A DNA stretch of 64,000 nt from contig JBEBRW010000014.1 in assembly GCA_040394635.1 (NCBI GenBank), positions 32,813 to 96,812 of the forward strand. The letters are read 5' to 3'. A program made the position numbers and the translations under genes. Origin of the DNA: UBA5239 sp040394635. GTDB lineage: Bacteria; Verrucomicrobiota; Lentisphaeria; Victivallales; Victivallaceae. Shown here piece after piece: positions 43,913 to 52,099 of the stretch (positions within the stretch are counted from its first letter, which is position 1; each line of letters opens with the position of its first letter). The notes under the pieces are model-generated. The model was not told the origin of the DNA. It was given only the letters and a program-made list of their open reading frames with translations, and did not search any database.

Positions 43913-44476
43913 ATGCCTTTTGTCTTTGAAAAAACCGAGCTCGAAGGTGTGATGCTGATTCACCCGAAAGTCTTTTACGATGACCGCGGGTATTTTTTTG
44001 AATCTTACAAAAAATCCGAGTTCGCAGCCGCCGGAATCAATGTCGACTTCAATCAGGACAACAATTCGAAATCGGCCTGCGGTGTGATCCGCGGACTGCA
44101 TTACCAGAAAGCCCCGCATGCCCAGGCCAAGCTGGTCCGCGTGCTCAAGGGCGCGATCATCGATGTGGTAGTGGACATCCGCAAAGGGTCCCCGGACTAC
44201 GGCAAATGGATCAAGGTCGAATTGTCCGAAGAAAACCGCACCATGATTTTCGTGCCCGCCGGATTCGCCCATGGATTTGTGGCAACCTCGGCCTTTGTGG
44301 AGCTGCATTACAAGGTCGACAACGAATACTGCAAGGCCTCCGAAGGCGGCGTGGCCTGGGATGACCCGGCCCTCGGCATCGACTGGGGCGTAAGCAATCC
44401 CGCGCTCTCCGAAAAGGACGCCGGCCTGCCGCCCCTCGCCAAAGCGGACAACGACTTCATTTACGGGAAAATCTGA
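43913..44476 (+). CDS. rfbC: dTDP-4-dehydrorhamnose 3,5-epimerase
   Basis: Third step of dTDP-L-rhamnose synthesis. The 187-residue cupin carries the family segments FYDDRGYFFESYKKSEF, VDFNQDNNSKSACGVIRGLHYQ (catalytic His in GLHYQ), GAIIDVVVDIRKGSPDYGKW, VPAGFAHGF and ELHYKVDNEYCKASEGGVAWDDP. First gene of rfbC-D-B-A. AAGGAGA precedes the ATG. Confidence 0.95.
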   Translation: MPFVFEKTELEGVMLIHPKVFYDDRGYFFESYKKSEFAAAGINVDFNQDNNSKSACGVIRGLHYQKAPHAQAKLVRVLKGAIIDVVVDIRKGSPDYGKWIKVELSEENRTMIFVPAGFAHGFVATSAFVELHYKVDNEYCKASEGGVAWDDPALGIDWGVSNPALSEKDAGLPPLAKADNDFIYGKI

Positions 44477-44477
44477 T

Positions 44478-45362
44478 ATGGATAAGATCAAGGTATTGGT
44501 AACCGGCGGCCAAGGGCAGCTCGGCACCACGCTGCAGAAAACCCTCCCGGACGGCGTGGAAGCGGTTTATGTGGATGTGGACACCCTCGACATCACCAGC
44601 CTTGATGCGGTCGAGGAATTCGTCGGCGACCTGAAACCGGCGGTGATCATCAATGCCGCCGCCTATACTGCCGTGGACAAGGCGGAAAGCGAGGAAAGCG
44701 CCGCCTACCGCGTCAACTGCACCGGCATTGCCAACCTGGCGATCGCCGCCGCCGAAAACCGTGCCCGGGTGATTCATATCTCCACCGATTTCGTTTTTGA
44801 CGGCACCGGCCACCGCCCGTACCTGCCGGACGACCCGGTAAGCCCCCTCGGCGTTTACGGCAAGAGCAAAGCCGCCGGCGAACAGGAACTCCTGAAATCC
44901 CTGCCCGGCCGCAGCGTGATCATCCGCACGGCGTGGCTCTATTCGCCTTATGGCAACAATTTCATGAAAACCATGCTCAAGCTGATGTCGACCCGCGAAC
45001 AACTGCGTGTGGTCAGCGACCAGATCGGCACCCCGACCGGCACCAACACGCTGGCGGCGGCCGTTTGGGCCATGACCCTGCGGCCGGAGTTCAAAGGCAT
45101 TTATCACTGTACCGATGCCGGTGTCGCCAGCTGGTACGACTTCGCCCAGGCCATCCGCGAGGATGGGGAACAGGCCGGGCTGCTGTCCGCCACCGCCGCG
45201 CTGGTCGAGCCCATCAACAGCAGCGACTACCCGACCCCGGCGCAGCGTCCCCACTACTCCGTGCTGGACAAAACATCGCTGTGGCATGACCTCGGAATAA
45301 CCCCGATCCACTGGCGCCGGAATTTGAAAACCATTCTTTCTGAATACAGGAGTTCGCTATGA
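44478..45362 (+). CDS. rfbD: dTDP-4-dehydrorhamnose reductase
   Basis: Last step of dTDP-L-rhamnose synthesis, NAD(P)H dependent. 294 residues, SDR fold: VTGGQGQLGTTL, INAAAYTAVDKAE, STDFVFDGTGHRPY and the YxxxK in GVYGKSKAAGE. One base separates it from rfbC, and its stop overlaps the rfbB start. Confidence 0.95.
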   Translation: MDKIKVLVTGGQGQLGTTLQKTLPDGVEAVYVDVDTLDITSLDAVEEFVGDLKPAVIINAAAYTAVDKAESEESAAYRVNCTGIANLAIAAAENRARVIHISTDFVFDGTGHRPYLPDDPVSPLGVYGKSKAAGEQELLKSLPGRSVIIRTAWLYSPYGNNFMKTMLKLMSTREQLRVVSDQIGTPTGTNTLAAAVWAMTLRPEFKGIYHCTDAGVASWYDFAQAIREDGEQAGLLSATAALVEPINSSDYPTPAQRPHYSVLDKTSLWHDLGITPIHWRRNLKTILSEYRSSL

Positions 45363-46426
45363 GAATCATCGTTACCGGCGGTGCCGGGTTCATCGGCTCG
45401 GCCGTCGTCAGGATGCTGCTGAATGAAACGGAACACAAGGTCTGCGTTATCGACAAGCTCACTTATGCCGGCAATCTCGACTCGCTGGTCGCGGTCAGCG
45501 AATCCCCCCGGCTCAACTTCCGCAAGCTCGATATCTGCGACCGGCAGGGCGTCGACGACGTCTTCGCGGAATTCCGTCCCGATGCAATCATGCACCTCGC
45601 CGCGGAGTCGCACGTGGACCGCTCGATCGACGGCCCCGGCGAATTCATCCAGACCAACATCGTCGGCACTTACAGCATGCTGGAAGGCGCCCGCAAATAT
45701 TTCGCCAAACTGACCCCGGAGCAGCAGGCCGCGTTCCGGTTCCACCACATTTCCACCGACGAAGTCTACGGGGATCTGGAGGGCACCGACGATCTTTTCC
45801 GCGAGGACACCCCCTATGCGCCGAGCTCGCCGTACTCCGCCAGCAAGGCCGCCAGCGACCACCTCGTCCGCGCCTGGAACCGCACCTTCAAATTGCCGGT
45901 GCTGATCACCAACTGCTCCAACAATTACGGCCCCTACCACTTCCCGGAGAAACTGATTCCGCTGGTCATCCTGAATGCCCTGGACGGCAAGCCGCTGCCG
46001 GTTTACGGCACCGGTTCGCAGATTCGCGACTGGCTCTATGTGGAGGACCATGCCCGGGCACTGTACAAGGTCGTCACCGAGGGCAAACCCGGCGAGACCT
46101 ACAACATCGGCGGGCACAACGAAAAACGCAATATCGAAGTCGTCGAGGCCATTTGCAGTCTGCTTGACGAACTGCACCCGCGCACCGACCGGGTTTCCTA
46201 CCGGACGCAGATCACCTTCGTCACGGACCGCCCCGGCCACGACCACCGCTATGCGATCGACGCCGGCAAGATCCGCCGCGAACTCGGCTGGATCCCCAGC
46301 GAAACATTTGAATCCGGTCTTCGCAAAACCGTCCTCTGGTACCTGGCGCACCGCAACACATGGTGCAAACGCGTCCTGAACGGTGCTTATCAACGTGAAC
46401 GCCTTGGCCTGCAACTGGGAGATTGA
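45359..46426 (+). CDS. rfbB: dTDP-glucose 4,6-dehydratase
   Basis: Second step of the pathway. 355-residue extended SDR: VTGGAGFIGSAVVR, HLAAESHVDRSIDGP, HISTDEVYGDL, the YxxxK in SPYSASKAASDHLVRAW, and NNYGPYHFPEKLIPL with RDWLYVEDHARAL. ATGA overlap with rfbD. Confidence 0.96.
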   Translation: MRIIVTGGAGFIGSAVVRMLLNETEHKVCVIDKLTYAGNLDSLVAVSESPRLNFRKLDICDRQGVDDVFAEFRPDAIMHLAAESHVDRSIDGPGEFIQTNIVGTYSMLEGARKYFAKLTPEQQAAFRFHHISTDEVYGDLEGTDDLFREDTPYAPSSPYSASKAASDHLVRAWNRTFKLPVLITNCSNNYGPYHFPEKLIPLVILNALDGKPLPVYGTGSQIRDWLYVEDHARALYKVVTEGKPGETYNIGGHNEKRNIEVVEAICSLLDELHPRTDRVSYRTQITFVTDRPGHDHRYAIDAGKIRRELGWIPSETFESGLRKTVLWYLAHRNTWCKRVLNGAYQRERLGLQLGD

Positions 46427-46428
46427 TT

Positions 46429-47292
46429 ATGAAAGGAATTGTTCTGGCAGGAGGAGCCGGTACCCGGCTGCACCCCATCACCCGCGGTGTTTCCAAACAG
46501 TTATTGCCGATTTACGACAAACCGATGATCTATTATCCGCTGTCCGTGCTGATGCTCGCCGGTATCCGCGATATCCTGATCATCACCACGCCCGAGGACC
46601 AGCCGTGCTTCATCCGCACGCTCGGCGACGGCTCCGACTACGGCATCAAGCTGACCTATGCCGTGCAGCCCTCGCCGGACGGCCTGGCGCAGGCGTTCAT
46701 CATCGGCGAGGAATTCATCGGCGGCGACAATGTCGCGCTGGCGCTCGGCGACAATATTTTCTACGGCGCCAATTTTCAGGATATGATCAAATGCGCGGCC
46801 GAACGCCCCCGCGGCGCCACCGTATTCGGCTGCTGGGTCTGCGATCCCGAGCGCTTCGGAGTCGTGGAGTTCGACCAGGACGGCAAGGCAGTTTCGATCG
46901 AAGAAAAGCCGCAGGTGCCGAAATCGCATTATGCGGTCACCGGTTTATATTTTTACGACAACCGGGTGGTGGAAATCGCCAAAAACGTCAAGCCATCCGC
47001 CCGCGGCGAACTCGAAATCACCAGCGTCAACCAGGCCTATCTCAAGCTCAATGAGCTTCAGGTTGAGCGCCTCGGACGCGGTTATGCCTGGCTCGACACC
47101 GGTACCCACGAGAGCCTGATCGAAGCCGGGGAATTCGTCCGCACCATCGAAAAGCGCCAGGGGCTGAAAATCGCCTGTCTCGAGGGCATCGCCTACGAAA
47201 ACGGCTGGCTCGACGCCGACGCCGTCCGCAAGCACGGCAAAGCCATGAGCAAAACCGATTACGGACAGTACCTGCTGAGCCTGGTCGACTGA
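46429..47292 (+). CDS. rfbA: Glucose-1-phosphate thymidylyltransferase
   Basis: First step of the pathway. 287 residues: GIVLAGGAGTRLHPITRGVSKQ nucleotide motif, PMIYYPLSVLMLAGI, LALGDNIFYG, FDQDGKAVSIEEKPQVPKS and AWLDTGTHESL. The ATG at 46429 is preferred over a TTG at 46423 because GGGAG is well spaced and homologues begin MKG. Its TGA overlaps the next ATG. Confidence 0.96.
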   Translation: MKGIVLAGGAGTRLHPITRGVSKQLLPIYDKPMIYYPLSVLMLAGIRDILIITTPEDQPCFIRTLGDGSDYGIKLTYAVQPSPDGLAQAFIIGEEFIGGDNVALALGDNIFYGANFQDMIKCAAERPRGATVFGCWVCDPERFGVVEFDQDGKAVSIEEKPQVPKSHYAVTGLYFYDNRVVEIAKNVKPSARGELEITSVNQAYLKLNELQVERLGRGYAWLDTGTHESLIEAGEFVRTIEKRQGLKIACLEGIAYENGWLDADAVRKHGKAMSKTDYGQYLLSLVD

Positions 47293-47696
47293 TGAGCGAC
47301 AAGAAATATATCAAGATCGACGGCAAAGAAGCTGCCGGGGCCGACGTCATAAGCCGCCTCGCGCAGCTTCCCAAAGAACCGACGTTCATTGATTTCCAGG
47401 GCCCCGCCGGCTGGATCACCATTCAGGGTAATATGATCAACCGCTGCTGGCAAATCCTGCGCACGCTGCCGGACGGGCAGATCGAAACAGCGGATAAAAT
47501 GTTCTCGCCGGAGGAAGCTCTGGACTGGTGGGCAAACGCCTCGAACACACCCGAATGGTACGTGGAGCAAACTTGGCGCACCGAGAATCGTTCCACCGGC
47601 AAAACAGCCTGGCGCCTGATTTTCGTACTGCTTGGCGGCTTGCTGCTGATGGCGCTCGGTGTAGGTCTTATTTACCTTGCGACTGCTGCCGGTTGA
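47292..47696 (+). CDS. Small C-terminally anchored membrane protein
   Basis: A 134-residue protein not matched to a family I know. Residues 1-105 are soluble (KYIKIDGKEAAGADVISRL, WWANASNTPEWYVEQTW). Residues about 107-130 form one membrane segment (LIFVLLGGLLLMALGVGLIYLA). Its ATG overlaps the rfbA stop, so it is translated with the rhamnose operon. The end overlaps the DUF4276 gene by 29 bp on the opposite strand. Confidence 0.65.
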   Translation: MSDKKYIKIDGKEAAGADVISRLAQLPKEPTFIDFQGPAGWITIQGNMINRCWQILRTLPDGQIETADKMFSPEEALDWWANASNTPEWYVEQTWRTENRSTGKTAWRLIFVLLGGLLLMALGVGLIYLATAAG

Positions 47697-48369
47697 CCTC
47701 GGCGATTTCTTCGAGCAGCGTGATCCATTCATCGAAATGCTTGCATTCGCGCCGCATCTTTTCCAACCCGATATCCTCGGCAATCAGCGTCCCGCAGAGC
47801 GGTTTCTGATAAGCCGAGCCGAAGAGCTTGCGCAGCCGGTGCGAGGGCGCGGTGCTGGGGTGGTTGTTGATATACTCCGGCGTCGGATATGCCTGACGGA
47901 TTTCGATCAGTTCCTCGACCCGCGGCCTGGCGTCGACATTCGGCGAAATCGCCAGCGGATCGCTGAACAACAGCGCCTCGAATTCATGCACCTGCAGATA
48001 GGGGATGAAGTGTCCGGTTTCGATAAACAGCTCCAGCCGGTCATTGGTCTCGCGGAGCGACTTGCTGATGCTCCGCTCGATATGCTCCGCCCACTTCAGG
48101 GGATTTTCGAATTTGCCGCCATTTTTGCCCGGCGTGTTTTCCGGCAGGCCGTAGAGGTCGAGCATGGTGGTGCAGTAACTGTTCGGATCGTCATAAATGC
48201 AGCCGGCGATCTCGTTGCGGACCTTTTCCCAGCCCCAGCGGGAAACGCCGTGCAGGAGGTTGAACTGAAATATCATGCCCAAAGGCCGGAAGTGCGGCCC
48301 CAGAATTCGCTTGACAAAATCACGCTCGGTTTCACCCTCCACCACAATCTGGACCACGGTAAAACTCAT
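47668..48369 (-). CDS. DUF4276 (TOPRIM-like) protein, partner of AAA ATPase
   Basis: A 233-residue protein. The N-terminal VQIVVEGETERDFVKRIL (E11, E13, E15) looks like the first motif of TOPRIM-type nucleases. FIPYLQVHEFEALLFSDP is the signature of DUF4276. The gene starts within the last codons of the AAA ATPase gene (ATGA overlap), so the two form a unit. OLD and PARIS defence systems pair an ABC-type ATPase with a TOPRIM effector, and this pair has the same design. Activity not shown. Confidence 0.82.
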   Translation of the reverse strand: MSFTVVQIVVEGETERDFVKRILGPHFRPLGMIFQFNLLHGVSRWGWEKVRNEIAGCIYDDPNSYCTTMLDLYGLPENTPGKNGGKFENPLKWAEHIERSISKSLRETNDRLELFIETGHFIPYLQVHEFEALLFSDPLAISPNVDARPRVEELIEIRQAYPTPEYINNHPSTAPSHRLRKLFGSAYQKPLCGTLIAEDIGLEKMRRECKHFDEWITLLEEIAEVNRQQSQGK

Positions 48370-49463
48370 GGGCGCCCTCCAAACAGATCTTTGTCCCAGA
48401 TATCCCCCAGCCGGTAATCAACCAGCCACTTCTCCAGCGCCTCCGCGTCAAGTCGCCGGAAATTACTGCAGAAATAACCGGTTTCATCGTCCATCTGGCG
48501 CTCGAGCACCACGATGTCCTCCGGCTGAAATTCGTCGACCAGCGTCTTGGACTGGGTCGCCAGAATGATCTGGGTACTGCCCGAAGCCGCTTTGATCATG
48601 GCCGCCAGCAGCCGCACCGCCATCGGGTGCAGCCCCAGCTCGGGTTCGTCGATCAGCACCAGCGCCGGCATCATTTCCTGCGGCTGCAGCAGCAGCGTCG
48701 CCAGCGCGGCGAAGCGCAGCGAGCCATCAGAAAAATTTACCGCACTGAAGCGGGCATTCGAAGCTGCTTCGCGCCAGTCCAGCCGGTTCTGGTCGCTGTT
48801 CAACCGCAGCGGCTCCAGCTCGAAATCCTTGAAATACGGCATGATCAGTTGAATCGTCCGGATAATTTTGCGGTAGTGATTCGGATATTTTTCCTTGATC
48901 ACCATCAGGTACGGAGCCAGGTTGGATCCGTCGCCAAGCAATGAAAGGTTGTCGTGAATATAATGGGTACTGCGCATTTTCGAGGTTTCGTGAAACTGGA
49001 AAACCTGCCATTTTTTCATCAGCTCGCCGACCTGGCGGCTCAATTTATTGCGGACCTTGTTTCCGGAGTCCACATACAGATGCGACTCGCGGTGCCCGAT
49101 GCCGAGCGAATAACTTTTTTCCTCGAAAACAATTTTCTCTTCGGTAAAAACCAGCTGGTCCTCGCTGTTGGGCTTCAGGATGAATTCATAACCGACCGGC
49201 TGCTCGTTCAGCGACAAGCTCAAGTCACAGTCGATCCCGTAATTGCGGTTGCCATAAAAAAAGAACCCCGGCGATGAACTCTGCAGCCCGGCATATTCCT
49301 CCAGACGCTGCAAGCTGATCTCCTCGAGCATTTTGAAGAACCCGACGAAATTGGATTTGCCCGCCCCGTTGGCCCCGATCATCACATTCAGGCGCTTCAG
49401 TTCCAGATCCATCTTGCGGATGGAGCGGAAGTTTTTCAGCCTCACTTTCTGCAGATAATTCAT
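48366..49463 (-). CDS. RecF/OLD-like AAA ATPase
   Basis: A 365-residue ABC-type ATPase of the COG4637/AAA_21 kind. N-terminal YLQKVRLKNFRSIRKMDLELK, Walker A GANGAGKS (30-37), signature NFSDGSLRFAAL (about 243-254), Walker B ALVLIDEPELGLHP (about 267-280) and the switch ATQS (302-305). It has no long coiled coil. It acts with DUF4276, its translationally coupled partner. It may sense phage or damaged DNA; inference from OLD/PARIS. Confidence 0.87.
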   Translation of the reverse strand: MNYLQKVRLKNFRSIRKMDLELKRLNVMIGANGAGKSNFVGFFKMLEEISLQRLEEYAGLQSSSPGFFFYGNRNYGIDCDLSLSLNEQPVGYEFILKPNSEDQLVFTEEKIVFEEKSYSLGIGHRESHLYVDSGNKVRNKLSRQVGELMKKWQVFQFHETSKMRSTHYIHDNLSLLGDGSNLAPYLMVIKEKYPNHYRKIIRTIQLIMPYFKDFELEPLRLNSDQNRLDWREAASNARFSAVNFSDGSLRFAALATLLLQPQEMMPALVLIDEPELGLHPMAVRLLAAMIKAASGSTQIILATQSKTLVDEFQPEDIVVLERQMDDETGYFCSNFRRLDAEALEKWLVDYRLGDIWDKDLFGGRP

Positions 49464-49472
49464 ACCGGCCTC

Positions 49473-50900
49473 CTAGTTGTCGTATGGAGCGGAAATAATC
49501 ACCAGAGTCTGGTCGTCGTTAAGGTTTTCCGGGTCGGCCTCAAATTTCTCCACTTCCTCCAGAATTCCCTCCAGAATGTCCTTCGGCGATTTCTTTTGAA
49601 TCCCGATATTCTTGAAAGTCTCCTGAAGACGGATCACGCCGTACTCTTCCTTGTTGACGTCCAGCGCCTCGTTGATCCCGTCGGTAAACAGCAGAAACGA
49701 CATTCCCGGCTCGAACTCCATGCACATCGAATCGAATTTGGCGAACTCGGAGGGCAGGATACCAAGCGCGGTACCGTCCGGATTGATAATCCGCAAGTGA
49801 TTGCGGACAAATGAGATCATTTCAGTGTGCCCGGCGCGGCAGTACTCGATCAGCGAATTCCGTTTGTCGATCAGGCAGCAGGCCAGCGTGACAAAAAGGT
49901 CGGCGTCCGAATCGCGGTAAAGATTGCGGTTCAGCTCGTGCATCAACTCCTCCACCGTGGTGAAGTGGGTGGCAATCGACCGGATGAAGCTCCGGGTCAT
50001 GGCCATCAGCATACAGGCGGGAACCCCTTTGCCGCAGGCATCGGCGATCACCACCAGCATCCGGTCCTCGTCAATGATGATGAAATCGTAAAAGTCGCCG
50101 CTGACTTCTTTGGCCGGGCGCGAGGCCGCTTCGATCTGGAACTTGCCCCATTTGGGAAACTCGCTCGGGATCATCGCCGCCTGGAGTCGCCGCGCGAAGT
50201 GCAGCTCCTGGTTGATGCGCTGCTGTTCGCTCAAATTATTGTAAGCCTTGACCACGTTCTGCGTCAGGATCACCTGCGGCGAAATGCCGCGCAGGCGGTT
50301 GAACTGCTCCGTGGTGAAGGTATCGCCCGATTTGGAATTCACCGCACAGATGACCCCCGTCAGCACCGCATCGCGCACCAGCGGCACGATGATCAGCGAG
50401 CGCACGGCGTCGGCATTGGAGCCATATTCCTTGAGCCTGGGATCGCCGGCGGCGTTCTCGATAAAGAGCGGTTCATGACGCGCCGCCACCTGCCCGATCA
50501 GCCCTTCGTTCAGCTTGATTGTCTCGCGGCGCAGCATGTCGATGATATATTTGGGCTTGGTCATGACGTAATCCGAGCCGCCGTGCACCAGCGGGTATGC
50601 CCCGGAGATCCCCATCACCTTCAACCGGTCGTCCCCCCAGCCGTAAATACAGGTGGACTCCGCCTCGATCATGTCGGCGATATAGCGCGCAGTGGTCGCC
50701 ATCGAATCGTCGATATCTTCGATCCGCTTCAAACTGCGTGAGAAGTTGTTGAGAAAATTGCCGACTTCCGCCTTCTGGTGCATCAAATCCCGCACCTTGT
50801 CCAGCAAACCGAACACCCGGTTATACTGCAGGACCAGGAACAATGCCAGCAGCGCAATAATCAACGCAATTATAATAAGAACCGTAATCGGTATAAACAT
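49473..50900 (-). CDS. Membrane GAF/PP2C (SpoIIE-type) phosphatase
   Basis: A 475-residue signalling phosphatase. One N-terminal TM segment (about 5-27), a coiled stretch, a GAF domain (about 65-205; AESTCIYGWGDDRLKVMGISG, SLIIVPLVRDAVLTGVICAVNS), and a SpoIIE/PP2C domain (about 240-470) with EVSGDFYDFIIIDEDRMLVVIADACGKG, LFVTLACCLID, GHTEM and LLFTDGINEALD. Acidic metal ligands are intact. RsbU-like proteins free sigma factors via anti-anti-sigma partners; none is seen here. It might also oppose the kinase at 42509. Confidence 0.9.
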   Translation of the reverse strand: MFIPITVLIIIALIIALLALFLVLQYNRVFGLLDKVRDLMHQKAEVGNFLNNFSRSLKRIEDIDDSMATTARYIADMIEAESTCIYGWGDDRLKVMGISGAYPLVHGGSDYVMTKPKYIIDMLRRETIKLNEGLIGQVAARHEPLFIENAAGDPRLKEYGSNADAVRSLIIVPLVRDAVLTGVICAVNSKSGDTFTTEQFNRLRGISPQVILTQNVVKAYNNLSEQQRINQELHFARRLQAAMIPSEFPKWGKFQIEAASRPAKEVSGDFYDFIIIDEDRMLVVIADACGKGVPACMLMAMTRSFIRSIATHFTTVEELMHELNRNLYRDSDADLFVTLACCLIDKRNSLIEYCRAGHTEMISFVRNHLRIINPDGTALGILPSEFAKFDSMCMEFEPGMSFLLFTDGINEALDVNKEEYGVIRLQETFKNIGIQKKSPKDILEGILEEVEKFEADPENLNDDQTLVIISAPYDN

Positions 50901-50987
50901 AAAAATTTCATCCTAATATACACTGTACCCGATTTAGAAAAAATCAACCCCGAAAGCCGGAAAAAGTCCTATTTCAATGGACATTAT

Positions 50988-51123
50988 GCCTCCTCAGCGC
51001 CTGCGGCTTACCTTCGTTTCGCCCTGCAGGCGAGCAGCGTTCCGCCGCTGCACCGCGTCCGGGTAGCCCCCGGCGGCGTGTGTTTTTTCAAATTCGTAAT
51101 TCGTAATTCGTAATTCGTAATTA
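50988..51123. repeat. Dispersed repeat family B, copy 2 (TTACGAATT type)
   Basis: The inverted copy of 3054-3191. Its minus strand starts with the TAA stop of the SurA-like gene, then TTACGAATT repeats, GCCGCCGGGGGCTACCCGG, CTCGCCTGCAGGGCGAAAC, TAAGCCGCAGGCGCTGAGG. It ends with GAGGAGGCATAATG, a strong ribosome site and ATG opening a 16-codon frame (MSIEIGLFPAFGVDFF) down to about 50937. That frame may be the remnant of a once longer gene. Confidence 0.8.
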
Positions 51124-52086
51124 TTCCCCATATCGAATAATCGCGTCTTTCTTCAGGCGCTCCACATAGCGCGTCACCGCCTCCTCGCGCATTTTCGCCT
51201 CGATTTCCTTGTACAGTGCGGGCCCGGCAATCTTGAAATCCTGCATCGTTTCCTCTTCTTTACCGGTCAACTGCAGAAAATAACACCCCTCCGGCGCCAC
51301 CAGGGCCGGAGAAATATCCCCCACCGTCATGGTTTTCAACGCATCTTTGAACTCGGGACGCAATCCTTTTTCCTCCACCCAGCCGAGGTCCCCGCCATTA
51401 TCCGCGCCCAACCCATCCGTGTACAGATGCGCCATGCGAGCGAAATTTTCTTTGTTCTCTTTCACCTTTTCCTCGACATCCTCGCGGGCACGCTCAAGAT
51501 CGGCGCGGTCGTTTTTTAGATAAATCACCGCCAGTTTCACCCGCGCCGGTTTCGTGAATTCGTCCTTGTGCGCCGTGTAATACTCGTGGATTTCGCGCGG
51601 AGTCAGGTGAATATTACGGTAGCAGTAGCTGCTGATCATGGACTGGATAATCAGCCGCTCACGCGCCTTACGCCGCAGTTCATCGATCGTGGTCCCGGAT
51701 TCCCGGGCTTTCACCACCAGTTCCGCGCGGGAGGTACAGCCGAAACTCTCCGCCAGGTCGTCCAGCATGCTCTCGACCAACTGCACCGGGATGTCATACG
51801 GGTTCCGCTCATAATCATCCAGAATCAGATAACGCTTGATGATTTCGTTCATAACCCTCAACCGCAGGTTCTTGACCTCCTCGTACAGCTTGTCGCCTTT
51901 GTACAGAAAAGAGAGCCGCACTTCCTCGGGACGGCTCTCATTTACGATATCCATCAGACTGATCGGTTTGCCGTTCACGGAAACCAATATCGAATCCACC
52001 CGCCGTTGCGCCTGGGGCGCGGCAGCGTTTTCCTGCGCCCTCACCGCCACGGCCAGCATAAACAGAACCACTATGAAATACCGCAT
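51121..52086 (-). CDS. SurA-like periplasmic peptidyl-prolyl isomerase
   Basis: A 321-residue exported chaperone (signal peptide about 1-17). The N-terminal SurA-type helical part (VDSILVSVNGKPISLMDI, LRLRVMNEIIKRYLILDD, LTPREIHEYYTAHKDEF) precedes one parvulin-like domain (about 185-290; FARMAHLYTDGLGADNGGDLGWVEEKGLRPEF, VGDISPALVAPEGCYFLQLTGKEE). It helps outer-membrane protein folding. It follows the membrane-protein gene by 13 bp. The stop codon is the first triplet of a family B repeat. Confidence 0.88.
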   Translation of the reverse strand: MRYFIVVLFMLAVAVRAQENAAAPQAQRRVDSILVSVNGKPISLMDIVNESRPEEVRLSFLYKGDKLYEEVKNLRLRVMNEIIKRYLILDDYERNPYDIPVQLVESMLDDLAESFGCTSRAELVVKARESGTTIDELRRKARERLIIQSMISSYCYRNIHLTPREIHEYYTAHKDEFTKPARVKLAVIYLKNDRADLERAREDVEEKVKENKENFARMAHLYTDGLGADNGGDLGWVEEKGLRPEFKDALKTMTVGDISPALVAPEGCYFLQLTGKEEETMQDFKIAGPALYKEIEAKMREEAVTRYVERLKKDAIIRYGE

Positions 52087-52099
52087 TCGTCCGTCTCCT

